From: Megascapheus bottae
Lineage: Eukaryota; Chordata; Mammalia; Rodentia; Geomyidae
Assembly (NCBI GenBank): GCA_024803745.1
Contig: JANJXV010000013.1
Span: forward strand, 15,745,501 to 15,809,500
Reading direction: 5' to 3'
DNA length: 64,000 nt
Of this stretch, positions 46,896 through 57,663 are shown in pieces; the first letter of the stretch is position 1; every line of letters starts with the position of its first letter. The position numbers and the translations under genes are program-made. The notes under the pieces are model-generated. The model was not told the DNA's origin. It made no database searches and saw only the letters and a program-made list of their open reading frames with translations.

Positions 46896-47329
46896 AAAAG
46901 AAAGACAGAACTCACAGATTTTTTTTCAGTGCTCAAACTTCAGTTCCTGATTATATTTCTTAGCACTGTGTAACCCTGAGAACTTGTCTTCCCTCTGTCC
47001 CTTCCTTTCTTCCTTATTTCCATCATTCTTTCTTTCCCTCCTTTTTCTCTTTCTTTCCTTGCTTCTTTCTTTTACTTTCTGTCTTTTCTCAGTTCTTTCT
47101 ACTTGTAATTATAGTTCTATTTATCTATGAGATGCAGAGTGGTATTTATATTTCAATGAGTGTGAACATCTTTTGATATGATCAGAGGATATTTGCATCT
47201 CTATATTTTTTAATTTGCTTATCAAGGATTACTAGTATAAGCCCATGATCTCTGCTACCTTATTTTAAAAACTGTTTTGGTACATCAAATGACAGACTAG
47301 CAGAATAGACTCCTTTCTATGTTTCATTG

Positions 47330-47618
47330 TACTTTAAGTTTAAGAATTTCACTTATTGGATAGGGAGAGAAATAGGCTCTGTAGAGTGGGTGTGGACTAT
47401 GTGGCGGGTTGTGCTGGCAGGGAGCATGGTTTTTGAAACTACAAAAATGAAAGGAGGAAATCTATTGGGGGATGCCATTTTGAGGCTGGAGGAGGCAGGG
47501 AGTATAATAGAGGGGAAAATTTGACTGGAATACATTGTACACATAGATAGAGATGCAATGATATGATATTACCTCTGTATAACTAATAGAAACCAATAAA
47601 AATAATTACAATGCTTGA
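47330..47618 (+). mobile_element. Possible old L1 3' end fragment
   Basis: A G-rich stretch with 'ggaatacattgtacacatag', 'atattacctctgtataactaat' and 'accaataaaaataatt' at the end. It looks like a retroposon 3' terminus, but the family is uncertain. Confidence 0.4.
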
Positions 47619-47751
47619 AGTTGTATTTCTCCTTTTGCATGCAGTTTCCAAGTCTTTCTTGTCAATATCATGTGACACTTTATTGGTCAATATTGAGCTA
47701 TTTATTTTCCAAACTGAAACAGTTCTGTAATGCATTTTAAAATATTTAAGT

Positions 47752-47858
47752 GTTCAGAAGTAGTGCTGTGGTTCAAAGGGGTAGGATGGTAGCCTTGAGC
47801 TGAAGGTCTCAGGGACAGCACCAAGCCCAGAATTCAAGTGCCACGACCAACTTAAAAA
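47752..47858 (+). mobile_element. SINE, solo Geo-type right monomer
   Basis: 'cagaagtagtgctgtggttcaa' to 'cccagaattcaagtgccacgacc' and an A-rich tail, without a left half. Confidence 0.75.
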
Positions 47859-47989
47859 AATTAAACTATTTATTATAACTTGTTAAGCTATAAGTAGTGT
47901 TATTTTAAATTTTGTTTGCATATAATGATCGTACAAAGGGGTGTCATGCTATTATTTCCATACAAATGTATTTTGGTACTTTGGTCTAT

Positions 47990-48056
47990 TGTAATTGGCA
48001 ATTTGGTCTATTGTAGACCAAATTTGGTAATTTGGTCTATTGTAGTTTGTAGTTGT
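47990..48056. repeat. Short local repeat of a 10-20 bp phrase
   Basis: 'atttggtctattgta' occurs at about 48001 and 48031, with a related copy at 47980, alternating with its partial reverse 'gtagaccaaatttgg'. Too short to name. Confidence 0.5.
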
Positions 48057-48097
48057 TGTTTTTTTCCTTTGGTTTTGGGGGGGTTTTTGTTTTTTAT

Positions 48098-48285
48098 TTT
48101 TTTGCCAGTCCTAGAGCTTGAACTCAGGGCTGGGCACTCTCCTTGCACACTTTTTGCTCAAGGCCTAGAGTCTTGCCACTGGAGCCATAGCACTACTTCT
48201 GGCTTTTTCTAAGTATGTGGTACCAAGAAATTGAACCCAGGGCTTCATGCATGCTACCACTACCACTAGAGTATTCTCCTGGCCC
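48098..48285 (-). mobile_element. SINE, IDL-Geo type
   Basis: Antisense: 'tttgccagtcctagagcttga' to 'actagagtattctcctggccc'. The segment matching 'aggcaagcactctac' is partly deleted. Confidence 0.88.
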
Positions 48286-48377
48286 TGTAGATACGATTTG
48301 AAAAATGCCCACAAAAGATAGATTTAAATACATATATTATTTTTTCTACTTTATTTTTAAAATTGTTTACTTTTTTT

Positions 48378-48592
48378 CTTTTTTCTTTTGGGCAGTAATG
48401 GAGCTTGAACTCTGGGCACTGTCCCCAAAGTTTTCTGCTCAAGGCTAGCATTCTACCACTTTGAGCGACAGCATCACTTCCCGTTTTCTTGTGGTTAATT
48501 GGAAATTAGAGTCTGACTTTGAACCTTAATCCTCAGATCTTAGCCTCCTAAATTGCTGGGATTACAGATATGGACCACCAGTGGCTAGCTTT
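48378..48592 (-). mobile_element. SINE, B1-like head plus Geo-type tail, antisense
   Basis: 'gggcagtaatggagcttgaac', 'tgctcaaggctagcattctac', 'tgtggttaattggaaattag', 'cttagcctcctaaattgctggg' and 'ggaccaccagtggctagc'. Confidence 0.85.
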
Positions 48593-49019
48593 TTGTTTAC
48601 ATTCCATAAATTCGCAATTTGTGTGTAAAAGAATATGAATCAAATAACTACACTTTTTTTCTTTCTAATTTGATTTTGACATCTATTTCATTTACTCAAT
48701 ATATATGTGTATAGGAGAAAACTCTTTTCTTATTATTCCCAGACGTTTCACTGCAGAAGGAATTTCTCTTGGAATGAATGTCTACAAACATTCCTTTCAT
48801 CTGCAGCTCTCTTGATTTTTTTTTAACCTTGCCCTGGAGTTGCCAAGGTAAAAATCAGATGGCTACAAATAAGCATTCCACAAAAAAAAGTATGCAGTTC
48901 CAAGTCACCTTTCTTAAGCTAGAAAGACTGGTACTCAATGTATTTTCCTATTTCCTTGTTCTGTGCAGTCAGAAGCGGAGTAAAGGCTTCAACTGATTCA
49001 CCACAGGAGACTGCACAAA

Positions 49020-49033
49020 ATTCCTAAGGGGAG
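49020..49033 (+). promoter_or_regulatory. Weak Olf/EBF-like site upstream of OR51Q1-like
   Basis: ATTCCTAAGGGGAG resembles the EBF consensus ATTCCCNNGGGAAT (11 of 14 with N counted). It lies 1.1 kb before the OR51Q1-like ATG and about 115 bases before a good splice donor (CAG|GTAAGA at 49146/49147). Such sites are common in OR promoters, but short matches also arise by chance. Confidence 0.25.
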
Positions 49034-49329
49034 TGCCAAACCTCCCCGGTCTCCAGGCCAAACATCTGCAAGGGTTTATAACACGATGACCTATAAGCTG
49101 GTCAGAGAATATTACATTCACAGATGGTGAAGAAGACAAAGCCCAGGTAAGACTCCCCAGTGAATCATCCAATAGAGGAAAGGAGGGATGACGACGGCTG
49201 TCGGAGAATGAGAATTACCGCAGGTTGTGCACTTTAGTCACTACATAAACATTCACAACCTGTGCTTTTCCACTCCCCAGCCTTCCAATGCTCCCTTCCT
49301 TTTGCTTCAAGTTAAGTGCTCGTTATTTG

Positions 49330-49420
49330 TTTTGTTATGAGTGATACTGGAATTCAAACTCAGAGCTTCATGCTTTCTAGGCAGTTGGTCTGAGTTGCTG
49401 AGCCATATTTCTAGCCTTTT
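49330..49420 (-). mobile_element. Old ID-like SINE monomer, antisense
   Basis: 'gtgatactggaattcaaactcag', 'ttctaggcagttggtctgag' and 'gctgagccatatttctagcc'. Confidence 0.6.
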
Positions 49421-49552
49421 TTCTTTGCACTGGTTATTTTGAAAGGGAGCCTTGCTTTCGGAGAAAGTGAGACTGGCATACAGAAAGCCTCCTCTTTTGT
49501 GCTTCCTCTAGTACCAGCGCACCAAGCTTCTTCCACTGAAATGAGAGCTGGT

Positions 49553-49655
49553 CTTTTTTTTTTCCCTCAGGCAGGCCTAGAACTACTATCCTCCTAATCT
49601 CAGCTTCCCGTGTTGCTGTGATGACAGGTGTGTGTGTCACAGTACCTGCCGATAC
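49553..49655 (-). mobile_element. Old B1-like SINE fragment, antisense
   Basis: A T run, then 'caggcaggcctagaactac', 'cctaatctcagcttcccgtg' and 'gatgacaggtgtgtgtg'. Confidence 0.6.
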
Positions 49656-50084
49656 CTGCTCCAATTATGCTTTGCCATCATAGAAATGAATCTATGGTGG
49701 ACATAAAGTACTTAAAAGCAGAGAGGGTTGAATATTAGCACTGTGGTCATCTTTAATCCTTTCTGGGAATAATGTTGGCAGTGAGATCTGAATGAAAACC
49801 AACTTTTAGCATAAGAGCTGAAAGGCAGTGGGGAAGTAAAAGCAGAAAATAATGAAGAGGCGCTGCCTTGAAACTCATCTGTTCTGAGTGACGGGGTTAG
49901 AGGAGTGACTGTGTGAGTGCAGTCTGCAGGCTCGGCCAGGTAGATACAATCAAGGTCTTCATAGCTACCTTCAATAACTCGGAACCTTTCTCTGCATACA
50001 GTCTGGACCAAATGTGCATCGGGGTAGGGTGAGGAAGAACAGATTATGTCCAGTGTTGCTGGTTCATGAGCAAAGCCACTGGCT

Positions 50085-50103
50085 GGGAAGTCATTTTCAC
50101 CAG
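50085..50103 (+). promoter_or_regulatory. Possible 3' splice site at the OR51Q1-like start
   Basis: 'agtcattttcaccag' ends 2 bases before the ATG. A second, more pyrimidine-rich candidate (ctttctctgcatacag) ends at 50001. With the donor at 49147 either would give a 5' UTR intron of about 0.9 kb. Confidence 0.4.
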
Positions 50104-50105
50104 CC

Positions 50106-51056
50106 ATGTCTGAGGTGACTAACAGCACAGAAGGTGCTTTTTACTTCCATCTCATGGGCATCCCTGGCTTCGAAGCCTTCCACATCTGGATCTCCATCCC
50201 CTTCTTCTGCCTCTACACCATCTCGATCACGGGTAACACCAGCATCTTAGCTGTCATCCGCACAGATCCATCACTCCACCAGCCCATGTACCTGTTTCTC
50301 TCCATGCTGGCCTTGACTGACGTGGGCCTCACCCTCACCACCCTGCCTACCGTCCTGCAGCTCCTCTGGTTCGACAACAGTAAAATCAGTTTTGAGGCCT
50401 GTTTTGCCCAGTTCTTCTTTCTCCATGGATTCTCTTTTATGGAATCTTCTGTTCTGCTGGCTATGTCCTTTGACCGCTATGTGGCTATCTGCCGACCTCT
50501 CCATTATGCCTCCATTCTCACCAATGAAGTTATCGGTCGGATTGGACTCGCCCTAGTTTGCCGCTGTGTCCTGGCTGTTCTTCCTTCACTTTTCCTGCTC
50601 AAACGCCTGCCCTTCTGTCGCTCTCACCTCTCTCACTCTTACTGCCTCCACCAGGATATGATTCGCCTGGTCTGTGCTGACATTCGGGTCAACAGCTGGT
50701 ATGGATTTGCTTTGGTCTTGCTCATCATTGTAATGGACCCTCTGCTCATTGTGCTCTCCTACATACTCATCCTGAAAAATATCTTGAGCACAGCCACCCG
50801 GACAGAGAGACTCAGAGCCCTCAATAACTGTCTGTCTCATATTCTAGCTGTTCTCCTCCTTTATGTTCCCATGGTTGGTGTATCCATGACTCACCGCTTT
50901 ACCAAGCATGCCTCACCACTGGTCCATGTTATCATGGCCAATGTCTACCTCCTAGCTCCACCCGTGATGAACCCCATCATTTACAGTGCAAAGACCAAGC
51001 AGATTCGCCAGGCAATCTTTCACCTCTTTTCCCCCAAATCTATGCATTTAAAATGA
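50106..51056 (+). CDS. OR51Q1: Olfactory receptor, class I, OR51Q1-like
   Basis: Intact 316-residue single-exon receptor. Landmarks: sequon N6-S-T, TM1 GN at 43-44, PMYLF (60-64), C99, the fully canonical MSFDRYVAIC (120-129), ECL2 cysteines C171/C180/C190, SY at 218-219, HRF..HASPL before TM7 and NPIIYS (289-294). From memory it matches human OR51Q1 along its length (MS.VTN.T start, DPLLIVLSYILILKNIL, NNCLSHILAVL). Oddity: the first two ECL2 cysteines are 9 residues apart instead of 10 as in the other receptors of this window, so one residue has been lost in SHLSHSYC. It is an odorant receptor in olfactory cilia coupled to G(olf), with unknown ligand. A sense-oriented L1 tail lies about 60 bases after the stop and could supply the polyadenylation signal. 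Confidence 0.94.
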   Translation: MSEVTNSTEGAFYFHLMGIPGFEAFHIWISIPFFCLYTISITGNTSILAVIRTDPSLHQPMYLFLSMLALTDVGLTLTTLPTVLQLLWFDNSKISFEACFAQFFFLHGFSFMESSVLLAMSFDRYVAICRPLHYASILTNEVIGRIGLALVCRCVLAVLPSLFLLKRLPFCRSHLSHSYCLHQDMIRLVCADIRVNSWYGFALVLLIIVMDPLLIVLSYILILKNILSTATRTERLRALNNCLSHILAVLLLYVPMVGVSMTHRFTKHASPLVHVIMANVYLLAPPVMNPIIYSAKTKQIRQAIFHLFSPKSMHLK

Positions 51057-51117
51057 TGGGATACATTCATTATATTCCATACAAATAGAAGGTAGAGGGT
51101 TAATGAAAGATTATAGG

Positions 51118-51472
51118 CCAACATATAGTATGACGCTAAATGAAAGGACCTCTAGGATAAAGAAACATAAGCCATATAATGAATGATTGTTGTCCTTAAT
51201 GTACTATGTTATTTCTCATCTCTTTTACTGTCCCTTGGTTATCTTATATTGGTACAGTATCTTACTTTGTTATCTGATATATTGGATATATGAATATTTG
51301 GTTATTTGAAATTGGATAGGGAACGGGGGAAAACAAGATGAGGGGCGGGGGTGGGGGAGAGGGAAATAGGGACCAAGACATGAGAAAGGGTATCAATGTA
51401 TGTGAATTAATGCACCTTCTATCTGGCAAATATAATGTAACCCTTCTATTAATTACAATAAAAATATATGAA
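51118..51472 (+). mobile_element. 5'-truncated L1 (3' UTR) behind OR51Q1-like
   Basis: The 3' UTR starts at 'ccaacatatagtatgacgc' and runs through the G-rich tract (51330-51365) to AATAAA at 51457-51462. A near-perfect 12-bp duplication aaagaYtatagg lies at 51106-51117 and about 51475-51486. Confidence 0.92.
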
Positions 51473-51486
51473 AAAAGACTATAGGA

Positions 51487-52700
51487 CAAATTTGGTCATG
51501 GGAATTATAAAATAAGACCCCATGATAAAAAGGCAATGGGACATTTTTTAAAAATAACTCTCAGCAGATAGTTGGCTGAGGAAAGCTAGCAACAATGCTT
51601 CTGTACAAAAGAAATATAGATCTGAGTTGATGGATTTCCAGTCCTTAACAGCAACGCCAATGGGACAAGCATCAGTGAGTAAAGATCCAGCTAACTTTTT
51701 CCTTCTTTGTGGTGGTTCTTTTGTCCCTTAGGCTTGGATAAATGCTAGAAGGAAATCCTTAGGTCTTGAGTTATTATCTATCCTGTTGGGTACCTCTGCT
51801 CAGATGGACAGGCAAACTCTGGCTCCTTTGTCCTCAATCATTCTCTGACTTTCCCTTTCAACATAAATGTTTGAGAAGAATTTGGGGATGGGATTAATGC
51901 AGATGAAGTTTCTCCAGCATTCAGATTTACCTCATCAATACCCAGGCTGAGTCAGGAGAATAAGAGAGCAATGTGCCTAAAATTAGGCTTGGGTGGTAAA
52001 ATACCCTGCATCTAGAATGAGACTCCTGTTTTGTTAGACAGAAGTCTTTAGAATTTAGAACTTAGACTTCCAGGTTGACAATGTTTGTAGGAAAAAATAA
52101 CTCATTATTTTTCTGAACTTCAAAAAGAAAAATAAACATACAACACAAGTCTAATGTCATTCCTATGGCACTGCTTCTTAAGAGTCAGATTGCCCTAGGC
52201 ATTGGGGAGTTTTGACTTGAGAAAGGGTACAGTCTTAATAATAATCAGTACTATTTTGGTGGAAAACCACCTCTTCCAGAGCTATCAGCCTTCATTCGGC
52301 CTCATTTACTCCTCACAGGACTCACTGTGCTGGGCAGGTGGTCAACATTAGGACTAACTTAGATTTGAATTAATGAGAATAGATCTCCAATTAATTAATG
52401 AGAATAGACCTCCAGAGGGAAATCTGTTTGGGGGAAGCCCAGTTGGAGAGAAGAGTGGGCTTTGAATGCTAGAGAGCAAGTTCACTTCCCACATTCTTCT
52501 CCCTATTTCTTTCATTCTTGTATTTTTAGTCAGAGCCTAGCAAACCTCAAGATGATGCCAGAATTTTTCAAAAGAAAGACATGACACCTCTAATAAAATT
52601 TTGATAGGAAAAGAGAAAAGGCAGAGCCCACAAAATCATCATAGGGCTTTCCACGATGTAATACATCATGGAAAAGGAGTGAACTAATTCAGTAATGATA
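51487..52700. other. Intergenic, nothing recognised
   Basis: It contains a short local repeat ('ttaatgagaatagaYctcca' at about 52371 and 52398). No gene. Confidence 0.5.
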
Positions 52701-52704
52701 CTCA

Positions 52705-52880
52705 CTAGACACTATATTGGAAATTAACTATACAACTTGATGAAGAGGGGGCTAGCAGGGTTAAAGAAACAGGGAGAAAATAAAGTAAGAAGTTTCACTG
52801 TTCAAAAAGAAATATGCTCATTACCTGACTTATATAACCCCTCTGTACATCACCTTTACAATGAAAACTTAAAAAAATGT
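52705..52880 (+). mobile_element. Old L1 3' end fragment
   Basis: 'ctatattggaaattaactatacaac', a G-rich stretch, 'atgctcattacctgacttatataacccctctgtacatcacc' and A-rich termination. Confidence 0.5.
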
Positions 52881-54064
52881 AAAACCCCAAACAAAAGGAC
52901 TACCAGAAATATTGTCATATATTTTGATGGAATAAAGGACATTAATTGCTGAGTCAAATACTCAATATAAGACAAATAAGATCTTTTATTTTGCTTGCAT
53001 AAAAAGTACAGAAGAATCCAATCAAACCATTTCTTGTTAAGTCACTAAAATATTTTGCATAATACTCATGTGTTTTATATGACACGTCGTCATATTTTTG
53101 GAATGGATTACTGGAGAATTTGTAGTGAAGAGAATATAAAGAGATATGACCATGAAGAAGGGCATCAGAGCCAGGAATAACCTGCATTCCTTCTGCCTTC
53201 TGCCTTCTGTCTCTCTTCACACACAGCTATACTAGAACCCTGTGCACTGTCTCTACATTTCTCTCACAACTAACCATTCCTCTTCCAGTTGAAATAGGAT
53301 TCTGTGCATCTTATTCATACATTTCTTTTGGTTTGGCCTTTAGAGGTTCGTAGTTCTCAACCTTGACTGCCCATTACAAAAATCCTGTGTCAAGGTAGCT
53401 CCCAAACCAATTAAATTCAGATTTTATCAGATCCATTTTGATTATTCCAAGTCTTGTCAGTTGAATGCACTGTTGAGCTCATTTCAGAATCATTTCTGTG
53501 ACATTCTAGTCACTTTGCAGTGCCAATCTTTTAAACAGAAGTGAAATTTGCAAGAATGCCCTGAGTTTCTACCTTTCTTTCCCACCTCACTCTGGAGTAC
53601 ACATCATTATTTCCATCTGCCAGGCTCTTCAGCATGTTGAAAAGTCACTAAAGAAATGTGAATTTATTTGAATTTCCATGCTGTTTGTTGTATACATGAA
53701 CACAATTACCTAATGCATAGGTAAATAAAAGCAGTTCTTTAAAAAAAAAAGGAAGGGAAAGAAGAGAAAATTGGGATTTTTTTTCATAATATTCCACATG
53801 ATACCTATAGAGGTAGTCTACATTTGACAATACTGTTGTAACTTCCTCAATTTCCAATCAGAATAAAGTCCGATCATTCACTCAGAGAGAAAAATTCACC
53901 TTTGGCATTCTTACTGAACGTGTCACCCTGTTAAGCATGAGCGTTGCCAGTGACCATGTTCAATTAGATCTTAAAACCACTATTCCTGTTGGATCTCCCT
54001 GACTCACAAAGAGCACTCTTATCTTAGGAGTCAGTCATGTTTAGTTAAAGTAGACAAGAAGAAC
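52881..54064. other. Intergenic, nothing recognised
   Basis: AT-rich with an A run near 53740. No gene. Confidence 0.5.
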
Positions 54065-54075
54065 AATAAATCTCA

Positions 54076-54296
54076 ATGGGGGGGGCGGGAGTTTGGCCTA
54101 GTGGTAGCGTGCTTGCCTAGCATGCACGAAGACCGGGGTTCAATTCCTCGGTACCCCACATACATAGCAAAAAGCCAGAAGTGGTGCAGAGGCTCAAGTG
54201 GTAGAGTGCTAGCCTTGAGAAAGTCCAAGGACAGTGCTCAAGCCCTGAGCCCAAGCCTAGGACTGGCAAAAAAAAAATTGAGTATTAAAAAAAATA
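54076..54296 (+). mobile_element. SINE, IDL-Geo type, with target-site duplication
   Basis: 'gggagtttggcctagtggtag' to 'caagcctaggactggc' and an A-rich tail. The 11-bp duplication aataaatctca lies at 54065-54075 and 54297-54307. Confidence 0.93.
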
Positions 54297-54649
54297 AATA
54301 AATCTCATCAATTATCACCACCATCTTCACGACATCTGTAATTCCCTTGCAAAATGCCTTTCCTTTTTGTAAAGTATCTAGTTATGGGTGTATTTATTAG
54401 TTATTGTCTGTATCCCCTATGAGAGTGTGATCTTTCCTAATACTCCATACTAATACAAGTTCAAGTACATTGCAAATTGTGAGTAGATAAATGAAAGTGG
54501 AACTGAAGTTTTGATCGTGAAATCTTCTAAAACTACTTCTCAAACTATCTACCTTACAATTTCCAAGTCCTGTGAGTTCTCCTGTCAAGATGACTCATGA
54601 GAAGCAATCTTCATTGCAGCAGCGTCATTCATGCCTTACATTATATAGT

Positions 54650-54844
54650 CATTTTTTTTGCCAGTCCTGAGGCCTGAACTCAGGGCTTGGGCACTGTTCT
54701 TGGGCCTTCCTCAAGGCTGGCGTTCTACCACTTGAGCCACAGCACCACTTCCATCTTTTCTATGTATGTGGTACTGAGGAATTGAACCCAGGTCTTCATG
54801 CAGGCTAGGCAAGCACTCTACCACTAGGCCAAACTCCCCGGCCC
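54650..54844 (-). mobile_element. SINE, IDL-Geo type
   Basis: Antisense: poly-T, 'gccagtcctgaggcctgaac' to 'ctaggccaaactccccggccc'. Well preserved. Confidence 0.93.
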
Positions 54845-55100
54845 ACTAAACACTATTTCATAATAATAATTATGCAGAAAACTCTGCTCATCTATGACTT
54901 CAGATTTTTCCTTGTTTATTTAGAACACAATCATGTTTGGCAGAATATTACATCATTTAAAACTTATTTTGTCACCAATTGGCAACCTATCTGATTCTTT
55001 ACACAATATAGAATGGTTCTGCTAGTGTTTTCTTCTTCTAGTATTTTATTATTCTGGTGAATATATCTTCATTAAACATTTTCAGAAATGTCACAAAACC

Positions 55101-55405
55101 ATATAACGAATGATTGTTGTCCTTATGTACTATGTTATTTCTCATCTCCTTTGCTGTCCCTTGGGTATCTCATATTGTTACAGTATCTCACTTTGTTATC
55201 TGATATATTGAATTTATTTGTATTTGGTTATTTGAAATTTGATAGGGAAGGGGGAAAAACCAAAACGGGGGGTGGGTGGTGGGTGGGGGGGAGGGTAATG
55301 GGTACCAAGACATGTGAAAGGGTATCAATGTATGTGAATTAATGCACCTTCTATCTGGCAAGTATCATGTAACCCTTTTATTAATTACAATAAAAAATAT
55401 TTAAA
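55101..55405 (+). mobile_element. 5'-truncated L1 (3' UTR)
   Basis: It begins 'atataacgaatgattgttgtcc', includes the G-rich tract 55264-55293, and ends 'attacaataaaaaatattt'. A possible short duplication aaaacc flanks it. Confidence 0.9.
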
Positions 55406-55591
55406 AACCTAGTGAGTAATTTTTCTATATGACCTATTTGAAAATAATCCTAATAAAATGATAAGATACATGAAAAATTCACCTTTATGTCTCTGTGGTT
55501 TGGGTATTCTTTTAAAGTCAGGCTTGTAGCTGATTCTCCTTACCTCACAAGACTCCCAACAGCACCAATGTGCTTATGACAAAATAAAAAC

Positions 55592-55790
55592 ATGAGTCAG
55601 GCATAGTGGTTCATACCTACAGTATCAGCCACTTGCCTATGGCTAGCCCTCACAAAAGCACAAAGACTTTAAAATAATAAATTGCAGCAAAAAAGGGACT
55701 GGGAGCATGGTTCAGATGATAAAACACTTGCCTAGAAAGAGTGAGTTTCTGAATTCAAACTCCAGTAATGCCAGAGCATTAATAAAAATA
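55592..55790 (+). mobile_element. Old B1/ID dimer-type SINE
   Basis: 'caggcatagtggttcataccta' then 'gggactgggagcatggttcag', 'aaaacacttgcctagaaag' and 'ctgaattcaaactccagtaatgcc'. Confidence 0.65.
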
Positions 55791-56179
55791 AAAGCAAGAA
55801 TATACTAAATGCACGCACATATGAATAGACTGCTTACATTTTAGCAAGAGGCAAGCATAATTGAGTTGGAGGGGATGGATATGAGAGGAGGTAATGGGTG
55901 ACTGGTAAATATCATCCATATAAGATGGAGTATAAAAATGCATATTGTTTTTCTCGGACCCAATGTTATGAGGACATAAGATGCGTCTAGACAATGGACA
56001 GATGCAAACAAAGACAGGATTCTATCTTAGGATAAGCTAAAGGGAGGATGCAAGCATCTCCTGAATTGGGATGAAAATCCCTTTTCTCCTAACCCCAGGC
56101 CTGAAGTTTCAAGCTGTCCAGGTCTTTCCTATTCAGCAACAGGATGAATAGGAAAAGGCATTTGAACAATTATTTCTTT

Positions 56180-56381
56180 CTTTTTCTTTGTTTATTTGTT
56201 TGCCGGTCCTGGGAATTGAACTGGGGACCTGGGCACTGTCCTTGAGCTTTCTCAAGTCTAGCACTCTACCATTTGAGCCATAGCATCACTTCGGGCTTTT
56301 TCTATGTATGTGATACTAAAGGATTGAACCCGGGACTCATGCATGTAGACAAGCACTCTAGCACTAGGCCACAGTTCTAGC
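56180..56381 (-). mobile_element. SINE, IDL-Geo type, first of three insertions at one target
   Basis: Antisense dimer (ttgccggtcctgggaattga .. gccacagttctagcc) behind a T-rich tail. The target duplication caattatttcttt lies at 56167-56179 and 56383-56395. Confidence 0.92.
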
Positions 56382-56395
56382 CCAATTATTTCTTT

Positions 56396-57253
56396 TTTTA
56401 ATATTTTTTATTGTAATTAATAAAAGGGTTACATGATACTTGCCATATAGAAGGTGCATTAATTCACATACATTGATACCCTTTCACATGTCTTGGTACC
56501 CATTACCCTCCCCCCAACCCTACCCCCCATTTTGGTTTTCCCCCCTTCCCTATCAAATTTCAAATAACCAAATACAAATAAATTCAATATATCAGATAAC
56601 AAAGTGAGATACTGTAACAATATGAGATACCCAAGGGACAGCAAAGGAGATGAGAGATAACATAGTAAATTAAGGACAACAATCATTTGTTATATGGCTT
56701 TTGTTTCAATATCCTGGAGGTCCTTTCAATTAGCTTCATACTATATGGCCTTATGTATCAAGACTTTGCTCTATTGCAGATCTCTGCTAGTAGAGCCCAA
56801 GATTTCTACTGATTATGACAAATGAAGGAAACCACTGAGCCTAAGTTTCTTTGAGTCTGGCTTACTTCACTTAATATGATTTTTCCTAAGTCTTTCCATT
56901 TTCTAACAAATGGGACGATGTCGTTTTTTTCTGACAGCAGCATAGAATTCCATTGTGTAGAAATACCACAACTTGTTGATTCACTCATCAACTAAGGGAC
57001 ATGTAGGTTGGTTCCATATCTTTGCTATGGTGAATAATGCTGCAATGAACATTGTTGTGCTAGTGGATTTAGTATGCCCTAGATTCTGGATGGTTGGGTA
57101 AATGCCAAGTAGTGGAATTGCTGGGTCATAGGGGAGTTCTATGTTTAGCCTTTTGAGGAACTGCCATACTGCTTTCCATAGTGGTTGAATGAGTTTGCAC
57201 TCCCACCAACAGTGTAGTAGTGATCCCTCCTGGCCACATCCCCTCCAGCATCT
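56396..57253 (-). mobile_element. 5'-truncated L1 (ORF2 end plus 3' UTR)
   Basis: The same lineage as the copy at 1761-2601, including the reverse-strand ORF2 end (FVRKWKDLGKIILSEVSQ). It stops at 'cccctccagcatctg' and is joined directly to a SINE of opposite orientation. The duplication ccaattatttcttttt (56382-56397 and 57463-57478) encloses the L1 and the SINE together. Confidence 0.93.
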
Positions 57254-57462
57254 GCTGGGAGTTTGGCCTAGTGGTTAAAGTGCTTGCCTAGCATGCATAA
57301 AAACCTGGGTTTGATTCCTTGGTACCACATATAGAAAAAAATGCCGGAAGTGGTGCTGAGGCTCAAGTGGTAGAGCTCTATCCTGAGAAAGACCAAAGAC
57401 AGTGCTCAGGCCCTGAGCTCAAGCCTAGGACTGGCAAAAAACAAAACAAAACAAAACAAAAA
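57254..57462 (+). mobile_element. SINE, IDL-Geo type, joined to the 5' end of an L1
   Basis: 'ctgggagtttggcctagtgg' to 'caagcctaggactggc', with an (AAAAC)n tail ending at the shared target-site duplication. It has no private duplication at its left end. Confidence 0.93.
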
Positions 57463-57663
57463 CCAATTATTTCTTTTTGTATAGAACACCTAAATAAAAA
57501 TGAGATAATTTTTGGTTTAAAGTTCTGTCATGGGTTAAACAAAAGTATGTCCACTATTCAAACATACACAGACATCCATAGAAACTCATTCAAAAAGATA
57601 CATAATTAAGAGAATCAGGAAACCCAAATAGAAAGACAAAGAAGATGGTTCATAGGAACAAAG

